From Glycomyces salinus (GTDB lineage: Bacteria > Actinomycetota > Actinomycetes > Mycobacteriales > Micromonosporaceae), in contig NZ_JAELXW010000001.1 in assembly GCF_016428645.1 (NCBI RefSeq), positions 160,026 through 224,025 of the forward strand: a stretch of DNA of 64,000 bases. Direction: 5' to 3'. Below the pieces are notes generated by a model that had not been told where the DNA came from, made no database searches, and saw nothing but the letters and a program-made list of their open reading frames with translations. How positions within the stretch are numbered: the first letter of the stretch is position 1; every line of letters starts with the position of its first letter. Shown here in pieces: positions 17,527 to 24,890 of the stretch. Both the position numbers and the translations under genes were made by a program.

Positions 17527-19653
17527 TTACCGGATGGTAGGCAACCTCCGGCGACCCGGGGGCGTCCCGCGTGTCCTGCGGTTCCTCCTGCACGCCAAGG
17601 GTTCACGGCTTTCGCGCGGCAGCTCCGCTCCCCCGCCGGCCAGGGGCCGCGACCAGGGAACGGACCGGCCCTGAGGAACTGGGACCAGAGGCCCCTTCAA
17701 AATGCCTCGATCGTGGTCTATGATTGGTGTCACTGGTTCGGAACGGGTTTCCTGGTTTCCTTTCTGTTTCCTTGCTAAGAACGAGTCGGTGGGTGTTCCG
17801 ACTTGTGGTGGTGTTCTCGAGCCAGTGCGGGCCCCGGGCGAAAGCCCGGGGCCCGATTCTTTTGCCCGGGTTCCGACTCGGGACTCCTCCGGGTTCACCG
17901 ACGGCTCCCCGTGCCAGGCCCGCCAGAGTCCCGCGTAGTGACCGTCGAGGGCGATCAGCTCCTCGTGGTCGCCGAGCTCGGCGACCTTCCCTTCCTCGAC
18001 GACGGCGATGCGGTCGGCGTCGTGGGCGGTGTGGAGGCGGTGGGCGATCGCGATGACCGTGCGGCCCTCCAGGACCGCGCCGAGGGCGCGCTCGGTGTCG
18101 CGGGCGGCGCGCGGGTCGAGCATCGCGGTGGCCTCGTCGAGGATGACCACGTCCGGATCGGCCAGGATGATGCGTGCCAGGGCGATCTGCTGGGCCGAGG
18201 CCGCGTCCAGCTCGCGGGAGGTGCCGCCGAGCCGCGTGTCGAGCCGCTCGGGCAGGTCGAAGGCCCAGTCGGCGCCGACCGCGGCGAGCGCCGACTCCAG
18301 CTCCTCGTCGGAGGCCCCAGCTCTGGCCAATATGAGGTTGTCGCGCAACGTGGCGCTGAAGACGTGGTGCTCTTGGGTGACGAGGGTGACGCGCCTGCGC
18401 CGCTCGTCGAGCGGCAGCGCGGCCACCTCGACGCCGCCGATCGTCACCGCGCCCGCGCGGGGCAGGTCGGAGCCGGAGATGAGCCGGGCGAGGGTCGACT
18501 TGCCGGCCCCGGAGGGCCCGACCACGGCCAGGCGCTGCCCGGCCGGGACTGACAGGCTCACCCCGTGGAGGACGTCGCCGCCGCCCGGGTAGGCGAAGCG
18601 GACCTCGCGCAGCTCGACCGTTCCGTCCTGCGGTCGTTCAGAGGTCGCGTCCGCCTCGTTGTCCTCGGCCAGGGCCACGCCCTCGATGCGGGCCAGGGCC
18701 GCGAAGCCGCGCTGGACGCGCTCGACCCACATCAGGATGTGGTCGAGTGGGAACATGATCTGGCGGGTCAGGACCGCGCAGGAGGCGACCATGCCGAGGG
18801 TGACGCCGTCCTGGAAGTACATGGCGCCGCCGATGAGCAGGACGGCGGCCGTCGGCAGCGCGTAGGTGCCGTCGAGGAACGGGAAGAAGACGCTGCGCAG
18901 GAACAGCGTGTAGCGGGCCGCGCCCCAGTGCTCGGCGACGGTGTCGTCTCCGGCTCGGCGGCGCTGGTCTTCGAGCCGGTGGGCCTCGGTGGTCCGCGCG
19001 CCGTCGGCCGAGGCGCCGATCGTGTCGCCGATGCTCGATTCGGCCTCGCGCTCGCGCAGGTACCCGTCGCGGGCGCGCTTGAGGTACCAGCGGGTGCCGA
19101 TCGTGATCGGCGGGACGGCCACGAGCATGCACAGGCCCAGCAGCGGGCTGACCCACAGCATCGCCGCGAAGTACACCAGGACCTTCAGGATCGAGACCGT
19201 CACCTCGGGCAGGCCGTCTCGGAACAGGCCCCCGGCCTCGGGCACGTCGGCCGAGGAGCGGGTCATCAGGTCGCCGGAGCCGGCCCGCTCGATCACCGGC
19301 ATGGGCAGCCGCAGCGACCGGTCGACGAACTCCTCGCGCATCTTCGCCGAAAGCAGCTCGCCGAGCCGGTGGGAGACGAAGGTGCCCAACCAGGTGAAGG
19401 CGATGACGGCGACGACGGCGGAGGCCAGGCCGATGGCGAGCCGGTCGACACCCTCGGCCGTGCCGCCCGCGGCTATGCCGTCGATGATCTCGCCGAGCAG
19501 GAGCGGCGCGACCGCGGCGGCCACGGCCGCGATCAGGTGGAGGCCGACGGCCACCAGGGCGCGCCGCCTCTCGGTCAGCAGCAGCCGGGCGAAGGCGCGG
19601 CGCACCTCGGCGCGCTCGGCGACCGGGAGCTGGTTTCGTGCCTGAGTGCTCAC
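17527..19653 (-). CDS. ABC exporter, ATP-binding/permease half-transporter (catalytic Walker A subunit) with aberrant C-terminal extension
   Basis: Type IV ABC exporter half of 708 aa: six membrane helices (about 30-310), then an ATPase domain. Walker A GPSGAGKS (379-386), Q-loop Gln427, Walker B VVILDEAT (502-509) and H-loop His538 are intact. The signature is degenerate (LDAAS, 482-486, instead of LSGGQ). The partner subunit is degenerate in the complementary places. Homology should end near residue 582 (GLWRAWHGE); about 125 more low-complexity residues follow, read across the sRNA/terminator region to a TAA at 17527. A one-base shift would stop it at TGA 17897-17895, so the tail may reflect a frameshift or lost stop. 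Start GTG 19653 overlaps the partner's TGA (GTGA). Confidence 0.88.
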   Translation of the reverse strand: MSTQARNQLPVAERAEVRRAFARLLLTERRRALVAVGLHLIAAVAAAVAPLLLGEIIDGIAAGGTAEGVDRLAIGLASAVVAVIAFTWLGTFVSHRLGELLSAKMREEFVDRSLRLPMPVIERAGSGDLMTRSSADVPEAGGLFRDGLPEVTVSILKVLVYFAAMLWVSPLLGLCMLVAVPPITIGTRWYLKRARDGYLREREAESSIGDTIGASADGARTTEAHRLEDQRRRAGDDTVAEHWGAARYTLFLRSVFFPFLDGTYALPTAAVLLIGGAMYFQDGVTLGMVASCAVLTRQIMFPLDHILMWVERVQRGFAALARIEGVALAEDNEADATSERPQDGTVELREVRFAYPGGGDVLHGVSLSVPAGQRLAVVGPSGAGKSTLARLISGSDLPRAGAVTIGGVEVAALPLDERRRRVTLVTQEHHVFSATLRDNLILARAGASDEELESALAAVGADWAFDLPERLDTRLGGTSRELDAASAQQIALARIILADPDVVILDEATAMLDPRAARDTERALGAVLEGRTVIAIAHRLHTAHDADRIAVVEEGKVAELGDHEELIALDGHYAGLWRAWHGEPSVNPEESRVGTRAKESGPGLSPGARTGSRTPPQVGTPTDSFLARKQKGNQETRSEPVTPIIDHDRGILKGPLVPVPQGRSVPWSRPLAGGGAELPRESREPLACRRNRRTRGTPPGRRRLPTIR
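17696..17724 (+). promoter_or_regulatory. Candidate sigma-A promoter of an orphan small RNA
   Basis: TTCAAA (17696-17701), a 17-nt spacer and TATGAT (17719-17724). TATGAT is the best -10 I noticed in the window. No ORF of any quality follows before the strong terminator at 17828-17863. Confidence 0.5.
17731..17863 (+). ncRNA. Candidate structured small RNA with intrinsic terminator
   Basis: Predicted transcript of about 133 nt. The 5' end CACTGGTTCGGAAC pairs with GTTCTCGAGCCAGTG (17813-17827) in a helix of about 14 bp with two G-U pairs and one bulged C. Inside are three UUUCCU repeats (17748, 17756, 17767) in a pyrimidine-rich single-stranded stretch and a hairpin AGTCGG/CCGACT (17784-17803). 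The terminator follows at once: a 12-bp stem CGGGCCCCGGGC with GAAA loop and an ATTCTTTT tail. UUUCCU is complementary to AGGAAA Shine-Dalgarno sequences, so an antisense regulator is possible. It is not 4.5S RNA or tmRNA, and I recognise no family. It overlaps, antisense, the unusual 3' extension of the ABC exporter gene. Confidence 0.5.
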
Positions 19654-21386
19654 TGTTCCTCCCGGGTGACCAGGGCGTGGTAGTCGGGGCGGGCCTCGGA
19701 AAGCTCGCGATGGGTGCCGGTGGCGACGACCTTGCCTTCGCGGAGGAAGACCACGGCGTCGGCGCGGCCGAGCCACAGCGGCGAGGTCGTGGCCACGGCG
19801 GTGGCCCTCCCGTCGCGGATCGCGGCGATGCGCTCGACGATGCGGGCCTCGGTGTGCGAGTCGACCGCGGAGGTCGGCTCGTGCAGCAGCAGGATCTCGG
19901 GGTCGGCGGCCAGGGCGCGGGCCAGCCGCAGCCGCTGGCGCTGCCCGCCCGAGAGTGTCCGCACCTGGTTGTCCACCTCGGTGTCGAGTCCCTCGGGCAG
20001 CGCGTCGACGACGTCGGCGGCCGAGGCGGCCTCGACGCACTTCTGGACGCGGTCGGCGCCGTCGCGTCCGGCGATGATCTGGGTGACCGTCCCGGCGAAC
20101 AGGTACGAGTCGTGCTCGGCCACGAGCACGCGCCTCCGCAGTTCGCCGCGCTCCATCCGGTCGACGGGAACGTCTCCGAAGCGCGCGCCGGTGTGGTCGT
20201 ATCCGCCGAGGCGGTCGAAGATCTCGGACACGTGGTCGGAGTCGGAGGAGGCGATCGCGAGCAGTCCTCCGGCCGCGACGGTGAGCCCGGAGTCGGGGTC
20301 GTGGAGGTCGGCGCCGGTGCGCGGGCCCGGCCGCGGTCGCTCGGCGGCGACCGGTTCGGGCACGGTCAGGAGGTTGCAGACCTTGCCGGAGGCGATGCGG
20401 CCCTCGATGACGCGGTAGGTGGTGCCGATGAGCCAGTGGACCGGCAGCAGGAGCGCCCCGGTGTAGCCGAAGGCGGCGACCATCTGGCCCGGAGTGATGT
20501 CCCCGGCGGCGACGAGGCGCCCGGATATCCACACGACGACGCCGAGCAGGATCGCGGGCGTGCCTTCGCCGAGGGCGTTGAGCCAGGCCCTGGGGGCCGC
20601 GACCTTGTAGCCGGCCTTCCGCAGCTCCTGGGAGTCGCCCCGGTAGGAGGCGCTGAAGCGCTCCTCGCCGCCGATGCCGCGCAGGACGCGCAGGCCGGAG
20701 ACGATGTCCGAGGCGCGGTCGGTGATGTCGCCGATCCGGTCGCGGTAGGTCTGCTGGCGGGCTTGGAGGCGGGTGAGGACCGGCCCGGTGATGACGCCGA
20801 CGAGGCCGACGCCGATGAAGATGGTCAGTCCGAGGGCCGTGGAGGTGTTGAACAGCAGGACGCCGACGGCGATGAGGCCGGCGGTGCAGCCGACCAGCGG
20901 CGAGAGGCCGTCGATGGCGTCGGCGATGCGGCGGATGTCGGTCGCTCCGATGCTGACGACTTCGCCGGTGGTGACCTGGCGGCGCAGCTCGTGGCCGAGG
21001 CGGCTGACCTTCCGGGTGGCCAGTTGCAGGGTGCGGTAGGCGGCGTCCATGCGCCACCAGACCGTGAGCCGGTGCGAGAGCACGATGGCGCCGGCGCTGA
21101 CGAAGCCGGCGGCGACGAGCGCCAGCGACCAGGCCGTGAGTGCTCCCCAGTCGCCTTGGCGCAGGCCGTAGTCCACCGCGCCGGTCAGGAAGTACGGCAG
21201 GAGCGGCAGCCCGCCGAGCGCGACCGCGGAGGTCAGGAGCGCGGCGGCGGCCAGTCCCTTGCGGCGGGTGGCGAGCCAGAGCAGGTAGCGCCAGGGCCGG
21301 GTGGGAGGGGACGCGTGCACGCCCCTCGAGCCGTCGGGGGCGACAGGGTCTTCGAGCGGGAGTTCGGGAGCACGGAGAAAGCTCAC
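19650..21386 (-). CDS. ABC exporter, ATP-binding/permease half-transporter (degenerate ATP-site subunit)
   Basis: Partner half-transporter of 578 aa: six membrane helices (about 35-325), then an ATPase domain. The P-loop region reads [13 protein letters not shown] (373-385) with no GxGKS/T. Walker B has His in place of Asp (ILLLHEP, 498-504), the Q-loop position is Glu424 and the H-loop His is absent (TTSPLWL). The signature LSGGQRQ (478-484) is intact. In heterodimeric exporters (TM287/288 type) this subunit supplies the signature to the one working ATP site. The start is GTG 21386, six nt after a TACGGT box, suggesting a leaderless mRNA. Exported substrate unknown; multidrug or lipid export is possible. 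Confidence 0.88.
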   Translation of the reverse strand: MSFLRAPELPLEDPVAPDGSRGVHASPPTRPWRYLLWLATRRKGLAAAALLTSAVALGGLPLLPYFLTGAVDYGLRQGDWGALTAWSLALVAAGFVSAGAIVLSHRLTVWWRMDAAYRTLQLATRKVSRLGHELRRQVTTGEVVSIGATDIRRIADAIDGLSPLVGCTAGLIAVGVLLFNTSTALGLTIFIGVGLVGVITGPVLTRLQARQQTYRDRIGDITDRASDIVSGLRVLRGIGGEERFSASYRGDSQELRKAGYKVAAPRAWLNALGEGTPAILLGVVVWISGRLVAAGDITPGQMVAAFGYTGALLLPVHWLIGTTYRVIEGRIASGKVCNLLTVPEPVAAERPRPGPRTGADLHDPDSGLTVAAGGLLAIASSDSDHVSEIFDRLGGYDHTGARFGDVPVDRMERGELRRRVLVAEHDSYLFAGTVTQIIAGRDGADRVQKCVEAASAADVVDALPEGLDTEVDNQVRTLSGGQRQRLRLARALAADPEILLLHEPTSAVDSHTEARIVERIAAIRDGRATAVATTSPLWLGRADAVVFLREGKVVATGTHRELSEARPDYHALVTREEQ

Positions 21387-21422
21387 TTGCCGACCGTACG
21401 GTAAGCGTCCGACAGTCGGCAA
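21387..21422 (-). promoter_or_regulatory. Promoter with embedded inverted repeats before the ABC exporter operon
   Basis: On the minus strand: TTGCCG (21422-21417), an 18-nt spacer, TACGGT (21398-21393), then 6 nt to the GTG start. Three nested repeats overlap it: TTGCCGAC/GTCGGCAA (21387-21394 with 21415-21422), CCGAC-A-GTCGG (21409-21419) and CCGTACGG (21394-21401). This looks like a repressor-blocked leaderless promoter. No regulator gene adjoins other than the ArsR-type gene at 21514. Confidence 0.5.
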
Positions 21423-21459
21423 ACCATTAAGCCCCGGCGCCGTGCGGGACGGCCGCCAG

Positions 21460-21485
21460 CGCCCGCCCGGTGTCGCGGGCGGGCG
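21460..21485 (-). terminator. Terminator after the arsR-family gene
   Basis: Ten-bp stem CGCCCGCCCG/CGGGCGGGCG with a 6-nt loop, 28 nt past the regulator's stop codon. No U-run. Confidence 0.6.
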
Positions 21486-21513
21486 GCGCGGGCCGAAATT
21501 CCGCGGCGACCGA

Positions 21514-21855
21514 TCAACCGACGGCGCGGTGGGGGCTTCCGCTCACGTGGGAGGCGTGGGAGAGGGCCTGTTCGAGCAGGGGCCGCACGTGGTGGTCGGC
21601 GGCGGAGTAGTAGACGAAGGTGCCTTCGCGGCGGGTGGTCACGAGCCCGGTCATGCGCAGCTTGGCCAGATGCTGGCTCACCGCGGTCGGCTTGGCGCCC
21701 ACCAGGTCGGCCAGGCAGGCGACGTTCTCCTCGCCTTGGAGCAGGGCCCACATCAGCTTCAGGCGCGTCGGGTCGGAGAGCATGCGCAGCGCCTCGCTGG
21801 CGATCTGGACCTGCTCCTCGTCCGGCATGTCGAAGTCCGGGATCCCGTCGTGCAT
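21514..21855 (-). CDS. ArsR/SmtB-family metal-sensing repressor
   Basis: Winged-helix repressor of 113 aa. The recognition helix region is [20 protein letters not shown] (50-67). The C-terminal helix carries the alpha-5 metal-site pattern D-x-H-x10-H-x2-H: Asp87, His89, His100, His103. This is the arrangement of zinc/cobalt/nickel sensors such as CzrA, SmtB and NmtR. A lone Cys47 (NVACLAD) replaces the Cys pair of arsenic sensors. It is transcribed divergently from a P1B ATPase across an 8-bp inverted repeat, so it very likely represses that pump and itself. TAAGCT ends 7 nt before the ATG. Confidence 0.9.
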   Translation of the reverse strand: MHDGIPDFDMPDEEQVQIASEALRMLSDPTRLKLMWALLQGEENVACLADLVGAKPTAVSQHLAKLRMTGLVTTRREGTFVYYSAADHHVRPLLEQALSHASHVSGSPHRAVG

Positions 21856-21879
21856 GGAGGCAAGCTTATCCCGTCTTGC

Positions 21880-21901
21880 TATCTTCGTAGTTGCGAAGAT
21901 A
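21880..21901. promoter_or_regulatory. SmtB/ArsR-type operator between regulator and P1B ATPase
   Basis: Inverted repeat TATCTTCG-N6-CGAAGATA. It sits in the 57-nt gap between the divergent genes and overlaps the predicted -35/-10 spacer of the ATPase promoter (TTGCTA 21875-21880, TACGAT 21900-21905). Binding would block transcription towards the ATPase. Confidence 0.7.
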
Positions 21902-21912
21902 CGATGATGCGT

Positions 21913-23805
21913 ATGTTCGAGAGAATGTTCAGGGTTCCGGACGTCCGGTGGGCGGTCGCCTCGCTGGCCTGTTTCGCCGCCGGCGGGCTCGCCCAGTTCC
22001 TCGGGGCGCCCTCGTGGCTGTGGCTCGGGCTGTACGCGGCCTGCTACGCCACCGGCGGCTGGGGCCCGGCCTGGTCGGGCATCACCGCGCTCGCCAAGCC
22101 GCGCTTCGAGGTCGACCTGCTGATGGTCATCGCCGCGGTCGCCGCGGCGGCCATCGGCCAGTGGTTCGACGGGGCGCTCCTCATCGTCATCTTCGCGACC
22201 TCCGGCGCCTTGGAGGCGGTCCTGACCGAGCGCACGGCCGACTCGGTGCGCTCACTGCTCAACCTCGCGCCCGAGCGCGCGGTCCGCCTCGCCCCGGACG
22301 GGGAGCAAGTCGTCGACGCCGCCGAACTGGCCTCGGGCGACACGATCCTGGTCCGACCCGGCGACCGGGTTCCGGCGGACGGCGAGGTCCTCGCCGGAGA
22401 ATCCGAAGTGGACGAGTCGAGCCTGACCGGCGAGCCCCTGCCCCACCGCAAGGCCCCGGGTGCGCACGTCCTGGCCGGCACCGTCAACGGCACCGGTGCG
22501 CTGACGGTCGCGGTCACCCGCGACCCGTCCGACTCGGTGCTGGCCCGCGTGGCGCGGCAGGTCGAGGAGGCCTCCGAGGCGAAGTCGAAGACCCAGCTCA
22601 CGATCGAGCGGGTCGAGCAGCCCTATTCGCTGTCGGTCGTGGCGGTCACCTTGGCGCTCATCGGGTTCCCTCTGGCGTTCGGCGCGGCGTTCGAGCCGAC
22701 GCTGCTGCGGGCGATGACGTTCATGATCGTGGCCAGCCCCTGCGCGATCGTGCTGGCGACGATGCCGCCGCTGCTGGCGGCGGTCGCATTGGCCGGTCGC
22801 CATGGCGTGCTGGTCAAGAGCGCGTTGATGATGGAGCGACTGGCCGGAGTCGACCGTGCCGCCTTCGACAAGACCGGGACCCTCACCACCGGCCGGCCCG
22901 AGGTCGAGCGCGTCGTGGCGCTCGACGGGGACGAGACACGCCTGCGGCGGCTCGTCGCCGCGGCCGAGTCCGGCAGCGAGCACCCGATCGGCAGGGCGCT
23001 GGCCCGCCTCGGTCCCGGGGGCGGCGCCGAGGAGTTCCAGGCCGTGCCCGGGCGCGGCGTGCGCGCGGTCGTCGGCGGCGTCAAGGTCGCGATAGGCCAT
23101 CCGGTCCTGTTGGAGGAGGCCGATGATCCGGGCGAGGCGCTACGGGCCGCGGCGGCGATGGAGGCCGAGGGCCTGACCGTCTCGGTGGTCGTGGCCGACC
23201 GGCGCCCGATCGGCGTGGTCGGTCTGACCGACCGGATCCGCCCCGAGGCGGCCGAGGCGATCCGGCGGCTGTCCGACCGGCTCGACGCGCCGCCCCGGCT
23301 GCTGACCGGCGACAACCCGGCGGCGTCCCGCCGCGTGGCCGACCAGGTCGGCATCGGCGAAGTCGAGGCCGCGCTGCTGCCGGGCGACAAGGCCGCCAGA
23401 CTGGCCGGGACCAGGACGCTCTACTGCGGCGACGGCGTCAACGACGCCCCGGCGCTGGCCGCCTCGCATGTCGGCGCGGCCATGGGCGGCACCAGCTCCG
23501 ACCTGGCGCTCCAGTCGGCCGACGTGGTCCTGGTCGGCCGCCGCCTGACCGCGCTGCCCGCGGCGGTCGACATGGCCCGCAAGGCCAGCCGCGTGGCCAG
23601 GGCCAATCTGATCTTCGCCGCGAGCGTCATCGTGGTCCTGTCGGCCTGGGACCTGTTCGGGCACCTGCCGCTGGTACTGGGCGTGGCCGGACACGAGACG
23701 TCGACGGTGATCGTCGGCCTCAACGGCCTGCGGCTGCTGGCGGGCCGCCACTGGAACGAGCCTCGCGTCCCAGTGGCGGAACGCGTCGAGGTCAAGACCG
23801 GGTGA
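21913..23805 (+). CDS. P1B-type (P1B-4-like) heavy-metal-exporting ATPase
   Basis: Metal pump of 630 aa with no N-terminal metal-binding domain. TM6 carries SPC (Ser275-Pro-Cys277) rather than CPC, the mark of the P1B-4 group (CoaT/CtpD/CtpJ). Phosphorylation motif DKTGTLTTG starts at Asp319; SSLTGEPL, SEHPIGRA and GDGVNDAPAL are intact. The last helix has HETST (His594) where typical P1B-4 pumps have HEGG(S/T), a variation at the metal site. Substrates of the group are Co, Fe, Ni or Zn. Three in-frame ATGs (21904, 21907, 21913) exist; 21913 is chosen because TACGAT ends 7 nt before it, while the others overlap that box. The divergent ArsR repressor supports metal efflux. Confidence 0.9.
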   Translation: MFERMFRVPDVRWAVASLACFAAGGLAQFLGAPSWLWLGLYAACYATGGWGPAWSGITALAKPRFEVDLLMVIAAVAAAAIGQWFDGALLIVIFATSGALEAVLTERTADSVRSLLNLAPERAVRLAPDGEQVVDAAELASGDTILVRPGDRVPADGEVLAGESEVDESSLTGEPLPHRKAPGAHVLAGTVNGTGALTVAVTRDPSDSVLARVARQVEEASEAKSKTQLTIERVEQPYSLSVVAVTLALIGFPLAFGAAFEPTLLRAMTFMIVASPCAIVLATMPPLLAAVALAGRHGVLVKSALMMERLAGVDRAAFDKTGTLTTGRPEVERVVALDGDETRLRRLVAAAESGSEHPIGRALARLGPGGGAEEFQAVPGRGVRAVVGGVKVAIGHPVLLEEADDPGEALRAAAAMEAEGLTVSVVVADRRPIGVVGLTDRIRPEAAEAIRRLSDRLDAPPRLLTGDNPAASRRVADQVGIGEVEAALLPGDKAARLAGTRTLYCGDGVNDAPALAASHVGAAMGGTSSDLALQSADVVLVGRRLTALPAAVDMARKASRVARANLIFAASVIVVLSAWDLFGHLPLVLGVAGHETSTVIVGLNGLRLLAGRHWNEPRVPVAERVEVKTG

Positions 23806-24601
23806 GCGATTCGAACAGCCGGAGCCACGACTGGGGCGGGACCAGGCCGACCGGCAGGTCGCGGGCGACGCCGGCGGCCTCGCAGGCCCGGTCGGCCCGC
23901 CTCGGCCCGACCGACCGGCGCAGCGAGGCGTGGAGCGATCCGCCGACGCCGGTGAAGCCGAGCTCGACCAGCCGCCGGTACTCCCCCAGCGCGCGGTGCG
24001 GCAGGAGTGGTCGCTGACGCCGCCGGACGTGGAGCACGGCGGAGTCGACGCTCGGCACCGGCCGGAAGTTGCGCTTGCCGATGCGCCGCCCGAGGGTGAA
24101 CTCCCAGGCCGGCCAGTGGGCGACGGTCAGCTTGGTCCACCGGCCGAAGTCGCCGGTGTGCTTGCGGGCGAACTCGAGCTGGGTGACCAGCGTCGCCGAG
24201 GTCAGGTGGCGGGTCTCCAGGCACCAGCGGACGCACTCGGTGGTGAGTCCGTACGGGATGTTGGCGACGACCGCGAACGGTTCGTCGGGGAGACGGGCGT
24301 CGCGGAAGTCGGCGTGGACGCAGCGGAGCCGGTCGTCGCCGGCGTTGCGGCGGCGAAGGCGATCGGCGAAGCGGCCGTCCTTCTCGAAGGCGAGGACCCT
24401 CCGGGCCCGGCCCAGCAGTTGGCGGGTGAGCATGCCGTCGCCGGGGCCGATCTCGACCACCAGGTCGTCGGGCCCGACTCGGGACGAGTGCGCGATCATC
24501 CGGGCCACGCCCGGGTCGATCAGGAAGTTCTGCGACAGGCGCTTGCGGTTGGAGGCGCGGCGCGGGTTCTGGGCATGCGGATTGGAACGGTTTCGCGGCA
24601 T
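23792..24601 (-). CDS. Erm-type 23S rRNA (adenine-N6) methyltransferase
   Basis: SAM-dependent methyltransferase of 269 aa, predicted to methylate A2058 of 23S rRNA and give macrolide-lincosamide-streptogramin B resistance. Features: basic N-terminus with QNFL (24-27), SAM motif EIGPGDG (50-56), catalytic NIPY (114-117), FARKHTGDFGRWTKLTV and NFRPVPSVDSAVL. The aromatic and GRW/KLTV positions fit Erm better than KsgA. ATG 24601 is preceded by GGAG at 7 nt, but that GGAG lies in a hairpin, and a leader peptide with an RLR motif is encoded upstream, as in inducible erm genes. The 3' end overlaps the convergent ATPase gene by 14 nt. Confidence 0.9.
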   Translation of the reverse strand: MPRNRSNPHAQNPRRASNRKRLSQNFLIDPGVARMIAHSSRVGPDDLVVEIGPGDGMLTRQLLGRARRVLAFEKDGRFADRLRRRNAGDDRLRCVHADFRDARLPDEPFAVVANIPYGLTTECVRWCLETRHLTSATLVTQLEFARKHTGDFGRWTKLTVAHWPAWEFTLGRRIGKRNFRPVPSVDSAVLHVRRRQRPLLPHRALGEYRRLVELGFTGVGGSLHASLRRSVGPRRADRACEAAGVARDLPVGLVPPQSWLRLFESLTRS

Positions 24602-24608
24602 GGGAGAG

Positions 24609-24757
24609 CTCCGAACGGAGTAGTCGAATCAGGACTGTTGATTCGCCCAGGCCCCATGCCAAGTGCGGGTTCGACGAACGGCCGACGGCCGTCGGTGAGA
24701 AGAGCCCCGAGTCGAGTCGGGGTCAAGAAGCGGCGCTGGCGGAGCCTAGGCTTCCGC
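24609..24757 (-). promoter_or_regulatory. Attenuator-like hairpin array between leader peptide and erm
   Basis: In transcript order: GCGGA-A-GCC/GGC-TCCGC (24757-24739), whose loop holds the leader stop codon; CCCCGA/TCGGGG (24722-24705) followed by CTCTTCTC; CCGACGGCCGTCGG (24695-24682); CGAATCA/TGATTCG (24645-24625); and CTCCG-TT-CGGAG (24620-24609), which buries the erm Shine-Dalgarno GGAG. A ribosome stalled at the RLR codons would cover the 5' arm of the first hairpin. Whether control is translational (ermC-like) or transcriptional (ermK-like) cannot be settled from the sequence. Confidence 0.6.
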
Positions 24758-24817
24758 GCGCAGCCTGATGAAGAAGGCGGGCGCGAAGCAGGCCCCGCTC
24801 ATCAACGTGGTTCCCAT
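24746..24817 (-). CDS. Erm leader peptide with RLR arrest motif
   Basis: A 23-residue ORF starting ATG 24817: MGTTLMSGAC then FAPAFFIRLRAEA, with TAG at 24746. Arg18-Leu19-Arg20 matches the RLR motif at which macrolide-bound ribosomes stall in ErmDL/ErmK-type leaders (MTHSMRLR...). TAGAGT (24830-24825) ends 7 nt before the ATG, so the peptide would be translated from a leaderless mRNA. The frame is open further upstream, but that stretch belongs to the divergent gene region. The erm start is 145 nt downstream. Confidence 0.65.
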   Translation of the reverse strand: MGTTLMSGACFAPAFFIRLRAEA

Positions 24818-24890
24818 GGGTCCCACTCTAGCGTCCGCTCGGCGAGGGCGTCGATCGGTTTTCGAGCCGGGACGCAGTAGGCTGCCGGGC

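Noticed and set aside
17170..17695. c-di-AMP (ydaO) riboswitch or another known riboswitch between the DASS and ABC genes
   Set aside because: Fragments such as GTGAAAAC and GGCAACC occur, but the ordered set of conserved elements is missing.
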